From: CAYMDP01 sp964389375
GTDB taxonomy: Bacteria; Bdellovibrionota; Bdellovibrionia; Bdellovibrionales; UBA1609
Reading direction: 5' to 3'
Assembly: GCA_964389375.1 (NCBI GenBank)
Contig: CAYMDP010000065.1
Span: forward strand, 1-12,402
DNA: 12,402 nucleotides
Shown here: piece after piece, positions 6,336 to 12,402 of the stretch
Numbering within the stretch: position 1 is the stretch's first letter
How the letters are laid out: each line of letters starts with the position of its first letter
Made by a program: the position numbers and the translations under genes
The notes under the pieces: model-generated
Databases searched by the model: none
Seen by the model: only the letters and a program-made list of their open reading frames with translations
What the model was told of the DNA's origin: nothing

Positions 6336-6983
6336 ATGCAGATTAGGCAAAATGAGGCTTCCAAAATTCGATCCCTCTGTCCAGTTGTAACATCTATAGC
6401 TCGCCTTCGATTTGACCTGGCTGCCCTTCGATCTGCTTTCTCAGACTTCGTATCCAAGCATCCTTTCACCGAGAAAAATCAAATCCTTCTGAACTCCCAG
6501 AATCCGAATCACTTCGACCCCAGAGAAGGCCTTGGAAGCCTTTACTGCGCTCAGAATAACCCCTCTGGTTTTAAAGAATTCGACTTCAAATATTTTAATC
6601 CGTCACTGGAAGGCACATATTTTGATCAAATCTATCGGAGTGTTTTGTCATTTTGGCCAGGGCAAGTTGGCAGAATCCGACTGATGAAGCTTCCGCCGAA
6701 GACTTGCTATTCGGTGCACGTGGATGATGGCTACCGGCTTCACCTTCCGATCTTTACCTCGGGCCAATGTTTTCTCTGTTTTCCAGAAGAAGGCATGTTT
6801 CACCTCCCTGCAAATGGCCTGGCTTACTTCACCAATACTCTAAAAGAACACTCCGCCATGAATGGAAGCCAAATAGACCGGATCCATCTAGTGTTCAGCT
6901 TGTCTCGGCTAAATCCGCTAAGTATTTTTGATGAAGATCGGGCTCTGCAGGCTTTTTATGAAGATTCATTAAAGACATTCTGA
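6336..6983 (+). CDS. Second AspH-like Fe(II)/2-oxoglutarate-dependent oxygenase
   Basis: A 215-residue protein from ATG 6336 (224 if ATG 6309 is used). It has the same core plan as the oxygenase at 3428. RIRLMKLPPKTCYSVHVDD contains the HVD iron motif (H128, D130). YRLHLPI follows with R134 in the post-HxD position. H172 in TLKEHSAMN is the distal ligand, and R182 in DRIHLVF is the presumed 2OG anchor. The two proteins also share the HLPADG/HLPANG-like turn before the distal His strand. Outside the core they differ strongly in sequence, so they are distant paralogues rather than a recent duplication. The N-terminal domain is shorter here. It stands alone between divergent and convergent neighbours, ending 8 bases from the stop of the gene on the other strand. 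The substrate is unknown and the protein looks cytosolic. Confidence 0.77.
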   Translation: MQIRQNEASKIRSLCPVVTSIARLRFDLAALRSAFSDFVSKHPFTEKNQILLNSQNPNHFDPREGLGSLYCAQNNPSGFKEFDFKYFNPSLEGTYFDQIYRSVLSFWPGQVGRIRLMKLPPKTCYSVHVDDGYRLHLPIFTSGQCFLCFPEEGMFHLPANGLAYFTNTLKEHSAMNGSQIDRIHLVFSLSRLNPLSIFDEDRALQAFYEDSLKTF

Positions 6984-6991
6984 ACAAAGGT

Positions 6992-7594
6992 CTAGCTCTG
7001 GTTCCTGCGAATAATGATCTGCCCAAACTCAAGATCCTTCTTAAAGCAGCTTAGCCTTAAAAATTGCCCGCCTGGGAGTGGTGAAAGGCTCATTTCAGAA
7101 CCAATCATGTCGGCAGAGGGAACGAAATATTTCATCACATACTTAACCACACGCACATCTGGTCCATATTTCTCGGTGACCAAATATTTACCCATCTTCA
7201 TTAAATTATAACAGGTGTCTTGCCTAAATAGCTTATTCAGTCTGACTCTGTCCCCAGTCAGATCACAATATTCCTCAAACTTAAAGACTTGCTCGGGCTC
7301 TCGCTCAGTAATTCTCTCTGCAGTGGCCAAAAAATAGCCCTGATACATTTGGCTTTCGATTTCCCAATAAAGTTCTGCCACGGCCTTATCCTTAAGCCCA
7401 GAGTCAAGGCGATGAAGCTCTTCATACTTCAGCTCGCAGTTGAATTTAATTTCCTTCAGCAATTTAAATTCAAGATTTTTTATGAACTCCCTCTTCTCAA
7501 CGCCAAAAGAATTCCAAAAAGAATCCGTAATTGAAGAAATATCTAAGTAGTCCCGTGATCCCAAGTATCTAAAATTTAGCTTACAAGATTTCAT
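6992..7594 (-). CDS. Unrecognised 200-residue protein coupled to the radical SAM gene
   Basis: A soluble mixed alpha/beta protein with no signal peptide or membrane helix, and no family I can name. Notable segments are LNFRYLGSRDYLDISSI (6-22) near the start, a charged helical stretch KNLEFKLLKEIKF (39-51), DLTGDRVRLNKLFRQDTCYNL (110-130), a lysine/tyrosine-rich KMGKYLVTEKYG (132-143) and the C-terminal strand pair PGGQFLRLSCF (174-184) and FGQIIIRR (190-197). The ATG at 7594 follows the radical SAM stop by one base, and GAGG (7602-7599) overlaps that stop at four bases' spacing. The two are therefore cotranscribed and probably translationally coupled. A partner, substrate-binding or follow-on enzyme role for the radical SAM product is inferred from coupling only. 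Confidence 0.65.
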   Translation of the reverse strand: MKSCKLNFRYLGSRDYLDISSITDSFWNSFGVEKREFIKNLEFKLLKEIKFNCELKYEELHRLDSGLKDKAVAELYWEIESQMYQGYFLATAERITEREPEQVFKFEEYCDLTGDRVRLNKLFRQDTCYNLMKMGKYLVTEKYGPDVRVVKYVMKYFVPSADMIGSEMSLSPLPGGQFLRLSCFKKDLEFGQIIIRRNQS

Positions 7595-7595
7595 T

Positions 7596-9161
7596 CTACC
7601 TCTGATTTATCGCCAAAAGATCTTCAAAATATTTATCCAGTCTGCTGCGAAAGCGCTGACTTGCATCTGCAAAATAAGTCCTAGATTTTGATATATCAAA
7701 ATACAAATCCCGCACTTGATCTTGGGTATATCCTAAGCTTCTGAGGTGCGGATAGTTCCACAATGTGTTGATTGCGCCCCTTCTTCGTGGACTTGATTCG
7801 CGCCACTGCCTATTGAACTGTTCCGCAAAATTGAGCGCCGTATCCCGATCCATTGTTTCATGCTCCCAATCAGGCGGGTCAAAACTGATTCGTTTAAATC
7901 CGAATTTTTCTGGATTCCGAGAGTAGTCAGAAAAATCCATCGCGTGTCCGTCGAAACTATTTTTGTAAGGAAAAATTTTAAGTGGCCCCACTGTTATAAA
8001 ATCTAAACTTGAATTTGAAGTCACCCAATCGATGGTTTGCACCTGTGTCTCGGGCGTCTCGCCCGGGAGTCCCATGATGAAGGAGCCGTGCGAAAGACAT
8101 TCGGATCCGTTTTTTTTATGAAAATCGAGGAGAAAACTTTTTACTTTTTCGGGAGGGGTTCCCTTCCCTGCCTTCTGGGCCACAGGTCCGGTTAGAGTCT
8201 CGACCCCCCAATGAATTCCTTTGGCACCAGACTTCACCATCAAATCTACGGTCTCTGGAAACCGAATCGCGACGTCAAAACGTCCATAAGATACCCACTC
8301 TACCTTAAACGGCAGATCGATCAGCATTTGGCAAACGGCTTCGACCTTCAATCGGCTGTCATTAAAGCAATCATCGCAAAAATGATATTGCGTCGTCCCA
8401 TATCGTTCGTAATTGTCTAAAAGCTCCTCTCGCAGAAAATCCATTTCCTTTCTAAAGCTTTCTTTTTTCTCGTAATGACAATATTTGCAGTTAAAAATGC
8501 AGCCGCGACTAAGCTCAATCGGCAAGGCCTCACCGGGCTGAATGGCCCAATGTTTCTGCCACTTGAAGGGCGGGCAATCTTTTTTAATTTGGTAATGATT
8601 TCTGGTATCAATCACCTTGTGGCCATTAATCAAAAGATGATGTGGCTCAACTCCGGCCTCGATCTGATTTACAACTTCTGCGATAAATGCATCCGCTGCT
8701 CCCCAAATGAAATAATCTATGGCTTCGAGTTGCTCGGGAGTAAAATTTAAAAGGAACTGAGTTTTCGCCCCACCGAGCAAAATTTTAGCCTTCGGAGCAA
8801 TTGATCTTAAGGACTCCTTTAACTCGTTCAACCAAGCAGAAAATCGCTCCATTTCGCGAAATATGAGTGGCGAAGAAGAATACCTTTCGAGCTGAATGGT
8901 TAAAGAATTAAAATCATGCCATTCGCTTCGAGTAAACGTCGGCGTCATAAAGGTAGATGAAATTCCGATGGCCAAGGTGTCTGGGGTGATCAGTTTTTTG
9001 ATATAATCCAGATTATTTGGAAGCTGCGATACGTAGTCGATGACAACCGTTTCATGTCCGGCAGACTCCAAGGCAAAGGCAATGGCGTAAGGACCAATAT
9101 AGCGCTGACCACCAATCTTACTAAAGGATGTATTATCCGAGATAAAAAGAACTCGACCCAT
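7596..9161 (-). CDS. B12-binding-type radical SAM protein
   Basis: A 521-residue radical SAM enzyme of the class with an N-terminal cobalamin-binding-like domain (BchE/HpnJ-type methyltransferases, cyclases and methylthiotransferase relatives). The 4Fe-4S motif is CIFNCKYC (C221, C225, C228), preceded by PIELSRG as usual. Further landmarks are FCDDCFND (261-268), IHWGVETL (316-323) and FIMGLPGETP (361-370), all standard positions of the SAM barrel. The N-terminal part has the expected pattern (GPYAIAFALESAGHETVVID, 23-42; LAIGISST, 63-70; KILLGGAKT, 126-134), but the DxHxxG lower-axial-His motif is absent, so any cobalamin would bind base-off/His-off or not at all. The C-terminal about 130 residues form a family-specific region. 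It leads a two-gene unit and has no Shine-Dalgarno, consistent with a leaderless start. Reaction and substrate are unknown; a methylation or C-C bond reaction is a family-level guess. Confidence 0.88.
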   Translation of the reverse strand: MGRVLFISDNTSFSKIGGQRYIGPYAIAFALESAGHETVVIDYVSQLPNNLDYIKKLITPDTLAIGISSTFMTPTFTRSEWHDFNSLTIQLERYSSSPLIFREMERFSAWLNELKESLRSIAPKAKILLGGAKTQFLLNFTPEQLEAIDYFIWGAADAFIAEVVNQIEAGVEPHHLLINGHKVIDTRNHYQIKKDCPPFKWQKHWAIQPGEALPIELSRGCIFNCKYCHYEKKESFRKEMDFLREELLDNYERYGTTQYHFCDDCFNDSRLKVEAVCQMLIDLPFKVEWVSYGRFDVAIRFPETVDLMVKSGAKGIHWGVETLTGPVAQKAGKGTPPEKVKSFLLDFHKKNGSECLSHGSFIMGLPGETPETQVQTIDWVTSNSSLDFITVGPLKIFPYKNSFDGHAMDFSDYSRNPEKFGFKRISFDPPDWEHETMDRDTALNFAEQFNRQWRESSPRRRGAINTLWNYPHLRSLGYTQDQVRDLYFDISKSRTYFADASQRFRSRLDKYFEDLLAINQR

Positions 9162-9167
9162 TTAGGG

Positions 9168-9196
9168 ATTAAAGCTAGTTTCTTAGTAGACTTCAA
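9168..9196 (-). promoter_or_regulatory. Predicted promoter of the radical SAM operon, leaderless geometry
   Basis: On the minus strand TTGAAG (9196-9191) is followed by a 17-base spacer and TTTAAT (9173-9168), a five-of-six match to TATAAT. Six bases (CCCTAA) then reach ATG at 9161. The predicted transcription start coincides with the start codon, and no Shine-Dalgarno exists upstream. Confidence 0.55.
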
Positions 9197-9258
9197 TCGA
9201 AAGTTAGAATTGACTAGCAGCTAAATCGCGGACACTAAGAATCTCAGATTAGGACGGC

Positions 9259-10035
9259 ATGAAACACGGCGCTCCAAGTTACATTAACCTCGATCCCTTT
9301 GTCGACATTTCAGCATTAGAGTCTCTTCACGATGAAATCTGCTATGGGCTGGCAAAGTCAGAATTTAGCCTTGCTGCGCGCCCGATTCCCCATCTCGAGA
9401 TGTCCGACTCGCCCGTCGAGAAGCTCATCGAGTTCAAGCACAACGAAGGCCTCAGAGTCGAGGAAATTATCAAGGAGGCGCCTGAGCTTTTGTCTCGTCA
9501 TGAGCTGAAGTACTATCGGGCCCTTAATCATGAACAGAAAAAACGCTTCCTCATTTTTTATAAGAATGCTTACTGCGACGGTGAGTATGTGCGCTTAAGA
9601 TATCCGCGAAAAGAGTTCCGAAAGAATCAAGAGGCCATTTTTTATTCGAAAAATTGTGATTGGCACCCCAATTCGCAGCACTTCGAAAAAACTCTGAGCT
9701 TTATAAAAGATCTTCCTTTTATGGATCTAGGCCGGGTCGTTTTTTTTATAACCTACCAATATATGAAATCGGATATTCACCACGATCGAAGCAACGAATG
9801 CTACGATGGTCGCCATCACTACCTTTGGATTAACCCCTTTCGTCAGAAAAAATTCTTTTTGCTACATGAAGACGGGTCGAAAGAATATATTGATTCCAAG
9901 GTCTGCATTTTTGATGGCACGATTCTGCATGGATGTGATGCTCCCAATAAACATGTCTACTCTTTACGGATCGATGGCCAATTAAATCCCGAGTTTTGCC
10001 AAATTGCAGGGATTCCATGGAAGGCCCGGCCCTAA
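9259..10035 (+). CDS. Third probable Fe(II)/2OG-dependent oxygenase (HxD...H type)
   Basis: A 258-residue soluble protein with jelly-roll oxygenase signatures in its C-terminal half. VFFITYQYMKSDIHHDRSN (161-179) carries H174-H175-D176 as the HxD iron site. HHYLWINPF (186-194) and KKFFLLHEDGSKEYID (197-212) form the next strands. VCIFDGTILHGCDAP (215-229) holds distal H224, and YSLRIDGQL (234-242) holds R237 in the 2OG-anchor position. Sequence outside the ligands is unlike the two AspH-like proteins, so it is a separate subfamily. The N-terminal about 150 residues are helical and charged, with a Tyr/Arg-rich segment near 108-117. AGGA four bases before ATG 9259 supports the start. It opens an operon with two multipass membrane proteins, 6 bases ahead of the first, suggesting that its substrate or product relates to a membrane lipid or acceptor. 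That link is inferred. Confidence 0.7.
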   Translation: MKHGAPSYINLDPFVDISALESLHDEICYGLAKSEFSLAARPIPHLEMSDSPVEKLIEFKHNEGLRVEEIIKEAPELLSRHELKYYRALNHEQKKRFLIFYKNAYCDGEYVRLRYPRKEFRKNQEAIFYSKNCDWHPNSQHFEKTLSFIKDLPFMDLGRVVFFITYQYMKSDIHHDRSNECYDGRHHYLWINPFRQKKFFLLHEDGSKEYIDSKVCIFDGTILHGCDAPNKHVYSLRIDGQLNPEFCQIAGIPWKARP

Positions 10036-10041
10036 GGCAAA

Positions 10042-11367
10042 ATGGCTATCATAAATGTAATCCTATTTTCAGTGCTCTCTTACTTCTTGTACCCACTCAC
10101 TCAGTGGATTCCCCTAAGCCTTGGTCTTATTATCTATACGCTTGGTTTTCAGAAAGCGGCTTGGACCTATTGGTTGAGTACTCAGGTCGTTGTCTTGGGG
10201 ACAATCTTGCTCGGGCACTTTATGAAAAATCGGCCATCGGAGTTCATTTTTATTTTCTTTATGCTTCTCGTCTATTACCTGCTCTTAATTCTAATCACAA
10301 AGCTGCGCCCTCGGATCGCGGGCAGCATTTATTTGATTTTTGGAGCCTTGCTTTTAATTCTCTATTATCACCCCGAAGGATTGGGGGCCTATAGAAACTT
10401 CTTAACGATTCCACTTTTTCTATGGGCAACAAATTTCTTCGCAATTCTAATCGACCTCCGTCAATCCGGAAGCTGGAACACGAATCTTCTTAAGTGGTAC
10501 AATCCTCCCTGGAGCATTTTCGGATTTCTGCCCTTAGGAAGCCGATATCTTGAAGAAAAACGCGCGAAAAATATGAAGGATCTTTTGAGGTGGCAAGGGG
10601 AGGGGATTAAACTCGTAGCACTTTGCTCTGTTCTTCACCTATTGCAAAATTTCTTTTACTCCTGGGCAATTAAAAACGGAGCACAAATTGACGTAACGGC
10701 CATGGCCACAGGGGGTGCAAATATCACTTTATGGGACTGGACTTTAAGTCACTACTCACAATATTTTGGTGAACGAGTTTCTCTCTGGCTGATCACATAC
10801 ACTGGCGCGATCATGTCGGTGATAAAAATTATTTTTCTTTTTGGTTTCTCGGTCTCTGTTGCTAGAATGTTTGGCTACGCTTTTATTATGTTTCCATACC
10901 CCCTCTCTGCGATGGCCTCTTTCTCTAAATTTTACGGAAACTTACTCCACTATTATAATAAGATTCTAGTGATGACCTTTTACCCTATATTTTTTAGAAA
11001 GTTTCGTCGTCTTGGGACAAAGTACAATGCCCACGCATCCCTGTTTTTTACAGTATTCATCGGTGGCACGCTTGCACATTTTGTTTTTCACCTCAGACGA
11101 ATTGATTTGTTTGATGACTTTGGGACTTTGATCCTAAGGTCGCTGGATTTCTCGAAGTATTCCTTGGCCCTGGCTGCCGTCGTGATATTTGTCCGCCTGG
11201 CCCCTGAGTTTGATGCAAAAAAACACAATACTGCATTGAATACCTTCATGATATTGGTCACTTTTACTATCTACTCCTTGATTCTGACTGCAAACGTCGC
11301 ATTTTTTCGGAAGGGACAGTCCTGGATTGAATACTTTGATTATCTGAAATCTCTTTTTTTATTCTAA
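10042..11367 (+). CDS. Multipass membrane protein, distantly MBOAT-like
   Basis: A 441-residue polytopic protein with about 10 to 12 hydrophobic segments. A region at 290-350 recalls membrane-bound O-acyltransferases (MBOAT; alginate O-acetylase AlgI, DltB and relatives). SFSKFYGNLLHYYNK (293-307) stands where those have an S..FW.RWH block. FFRKFRRLG (317-325) is next. FFTVFIGGTLAHFVFHL (335-351) stands where they have N..F...G.WHG, with H346 in the catalytic-His position. MBOATs move acyl groups to extracellular or periplasmic acceptors. The match rests on pattern order only; the Trp of the WHG motif is missing and the N-terminal half is not typical, so function is tentative. AAGG four bases before the ATG is a plausible Shine-Dalgarno, and it follows the oxygenase gene by 6 bases. 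A polar loop with GSWNTNLLKWYNPPW (143-157) probably faces one side of the membrane. Confidence 0.65.
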   Translation: MAIINVILFSVLSYFLYPLTQWIPLSLGLIIYTLGFQKAAWTYWLSTQVVVLGTILLGHFMKNRPSEFIFIFFMLLVYYLLLILITKLRPRIAGSIYLIFGALLLILYYHPEGLGAYRNFLTIPLFLWATNFFAILIDLRQSGSWNTNLLKWYNPPWSIFGFLPLGSRYLEEKRAKNMKDLLRWQGEGIKLVALCSVLHLLQNFFYSWAIKNGAQIDVTAMATGGANITLWDWTLSHYSQYFGERVSLWLITYTGAIMSVIKIIFLFGFSVSVARMFGYAFIMFPYPLSAMASFSKFYGNLLHYYNKILVMTFYPIFFRKFRRLGTKYNAHASLFFTVFIGGTLAHFVFHLRRIDLFDDFGTLILRSLDFSKYSLALAAVVIFVRLAPEFDAKKHNTALNTFMILVTFTIYSLILTANVAFFRKGQSWIEYFDYLKSLFLF

Positions 11368-11375
11368 TTTTAATT

Positions 11376-11381
11376 TATGAT
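11376..11381 (+). promoter_or_regulatory. Possible -10 box before the last gene
   Basis: TATGAT (five of six to TATAAT) ends six bases before ATG 11388, the same spacing as at 1943, 6121 and 9161. No acceptable -35 sits 16-18 bases upstream, and the gene also lies in an operon, so this would be a secondary promoter at best. Confidence 0.3.
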
Positions 11382-11387
11382 TAACCT

Positions 11388-12350
11388 ATGTCTAGCGCTC
11401 TTAGGAATTTCTTTCGGCACTCAGAGTCTATTTACTATGTGATGCTATTTATCAGCATCGCCATCTTGTCTTTGGTGCAGCCTTTTGTTCAATCCGATTT
11501 AGCAATGGCTCTTCATGCAGTTTCTGGTATCTTTTTCTTGAATTCGACTCATGTGATATTTACCTTTTCATTGTACTTTGGTGTTCGTGAAATCCGAAGT
11601 CTCCCCTCTCTAAATACGCCCCGATTCTGGTATGGCTTGGCTTTTATTCTAATCTCCATTTCTGCTCTTATGTGGATCGAGAAACACTTCAACCCCGAGG
11701 CCGTTAAGATCGCACTGTTGAGTTTGTTTTTTACGGCATCCCGTCATCACGGGGTCAATCAAACTTTAGGCCTTCTACTTCAGGAAAACCGAAAACAAAC
11801 TGTCCGGTTCGAACTTTCTCGGCTTGATGCTTCTCTGGCTTGGATCCTGCCCAGTTTTATTTTCGGCTGCTCCCTTGTTGCGCCCGATCTTTATTATACC
11901 GCACTCGGCTTGTCCCTCGCCGCTCAAGTTAAAACCCTCGGCGCTCATTTTTTACGCCATGGATTCCATTGGTCTTCCGCTTCTTTTATTTGCCGGTATC
12001 TGATGTATGTGAACTCCGGCTCAAATTATTGGTTTATGATCGGGACGGCCTTCCTGCACGGCTTAGAGTACTTGGGGATATACCGAAAAATTGCCGAAAC
12101 TTATGATGTGGACTACAAAAACCGCAGAACCACCTACGGCCTGTTAATCATTCTGGTGCCTGTCTTTATGTACATTCATTATTCTGATCTATTACGATCT
12201 TATTGGCCTCAGGTCGTTTCTGATTCGAGTTTATTTTATACTCTAGTCATCTTCGGGAAACTTATATCATTTGTTCATTTTTATTTCGATGCCCACTTGT
12301 TTCGATTTAAAGATAAGAGCGTCCGTGACCTTATTGGCCCAACTTTATAG
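11388..12350 (+). CDS. His-rich multipass membrane protein of unknown function
   Basis: A 320-residue polytopic protein with about eight hydrophobic segments and no family I can name securely. Its striking feature is histidines and charged residues near helix ends: H43, H55 in LNSTHVIF, SRHHGVNQTLGL (118-129), HFLRHGFHWSS (187-197), FLHGLEYLGIYRK (222-234), and a terminal VHFYFDAHLFRFKDKSVRD (296-314). Such a pattern could bind a metal or haem, or could form an active site in a membrane enzyme; neither is demonstrated. From memory, polytopic hypothetical proteins with a comparable C-terminal H....DA..F+.+D..VR tail exist in other bacteria, which would make this a known but uncharacterised family. 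It is 20 bases after the MBOAT-like gene and probably cotranscribed. There is no Shine-Dalgarno. The remaining 52 bases after its stop contain nothing I can identify. Confidence 0.7.
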   Translation: MSSALRNFFRHSESIYYVMLFISIAILSLVQPFVQSDLAMALHAVSGIFFLNSTHVIFTFSLYFGVREIRSLPSLNTPRFWYGLAFILISISALMWIEKHFNPEAVKIALLSLFFTASRHHGVNQTLGLLLQENRKQTVRFELSRLDASLAWILPSFIFGCSLVAPDLYYTALGLSLAAQVKTLGAHFLRHGFHWSSASFICRYLMYVNSGSNYWFMIGTAFLHGLEYLGIYRKIAETYDVDYKNRRTTYGLLIILVPVFMYIHYSDLLRSYWPQVVSDSSLFYTLVIFGKLISFVHFYFDAHLFRFKDKSVRDLIGPTL

Positions 12351-12402
12351 CGGCGCCGAGTCGCAAAAAATTCTAGATTTATTTCGTTTTTGATAAGCCT
12401 CC

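Noticed and set aside
8211..8750. Open frames on both strands and other frames within the radical SAM gene
   Set aside because: They overlap the CxxxCxxC and adjacent conserved barrel regions of a clear gene, and their translations show no motifs.
9210..9238. TTGACT with CACTAA 17 bases downstream as a promoter for the oxygenase at 9259
   Set aside because: The -35 is good but the -10 matches TATAAT at only two positions, and no better hexamer occurs at 16-18 bases.
12351..12402. CGGCGCCG palindrome and T-runs after the last gene as a terminator
   Set aside because: The palindrome has no loop and is not followed directly by a T-tract, so it does not form an intrinsic terminator.
1..12402. 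tRNA or rRNA genes, insertion sequences, CRISPR arrays and long repeats
   Set aside because: None was seen on reading both strands. Almost all bases are in coding regions, and the gaps are too short or unstructured.

Overview
The window is a dense, gene-only stretch of a bacterial chromosome with moderate GC. It holds fourteen credible complete genes and one 3' fragment, and no RNA genes, mobile elements, repeats or CRISPR arrays that I can see. The taxon cannot be fixed from the sequence. Packed alternating operons, a UbiA prenyltransferase, a class 1 desaturase, a cobalamin-type radical SAM protein and several 2-oxoglutarate oxygenases would fit a Gram-negative bacterium such as a Bdellovibrionota or other former deltaproteobacterium, but this is only an impression.

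Layout. (1) The 3' end of a + strand gene (1-225). (2) A minus-strand pair: a one-helix small protein (1894-1574) and an FAD-dependent GMC-type oxidoreductase (1573-230). (3) A + strand operon: UbiA/DPPR-synthase-like prenyltransferase (1943-2806), GNAT-like protein (2851-3444) and AspH-like oxygenase (3428-4177). (4) A minus-strand operon: exported small protein (6121-5726), fatty acid desaturase (5718-4939) and a putative double-stranded beta-helix (DSBH) oxygenase (4990-4172). (5) A lone second AspH-like oxygenase (6336-6983). (6) A minus-strand pair: radical SAM protein (9161-7596) and an unrecognised 200-residue protein (7594-6992). (7) A + strand operon: a third HxD...H oxygenase (9259-10035), an MBOAT-like multipass protein (10042-11367) and a His-rich multipass protein (11388-12350).

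The gene content is that of an oxidative tailoring locus. Three probable and one possible Fe(II)/2OG oxygenases lie in four different transcription units, beside a desaturase, a flavin oxidoreductase, a radical SAM enzyme, a prenyltransferase and a possible membrane O-acyltransferase. Desaturase, UbiA and MBOAT families act on lipids, and the AspH fold includes the lipid A hydroxylase LpxO. A lipid or polyprenyl-linked product is therefore the most economical guess, but no substrate is shown by the sequence.

Regulation. At several unit-leading genes a -10-like hexamer ends exactly six bases before the start codon (1943, 6121, 9161 and, more weakly, 11388). This predicts leaderless transcripts. 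Several other genes, including operon-internal ones, instead have Shine-Dalgarno-like sequences. Convergent gene ends are nearly fused, with gaps of 4 and 8 bases and one overlap of 6.
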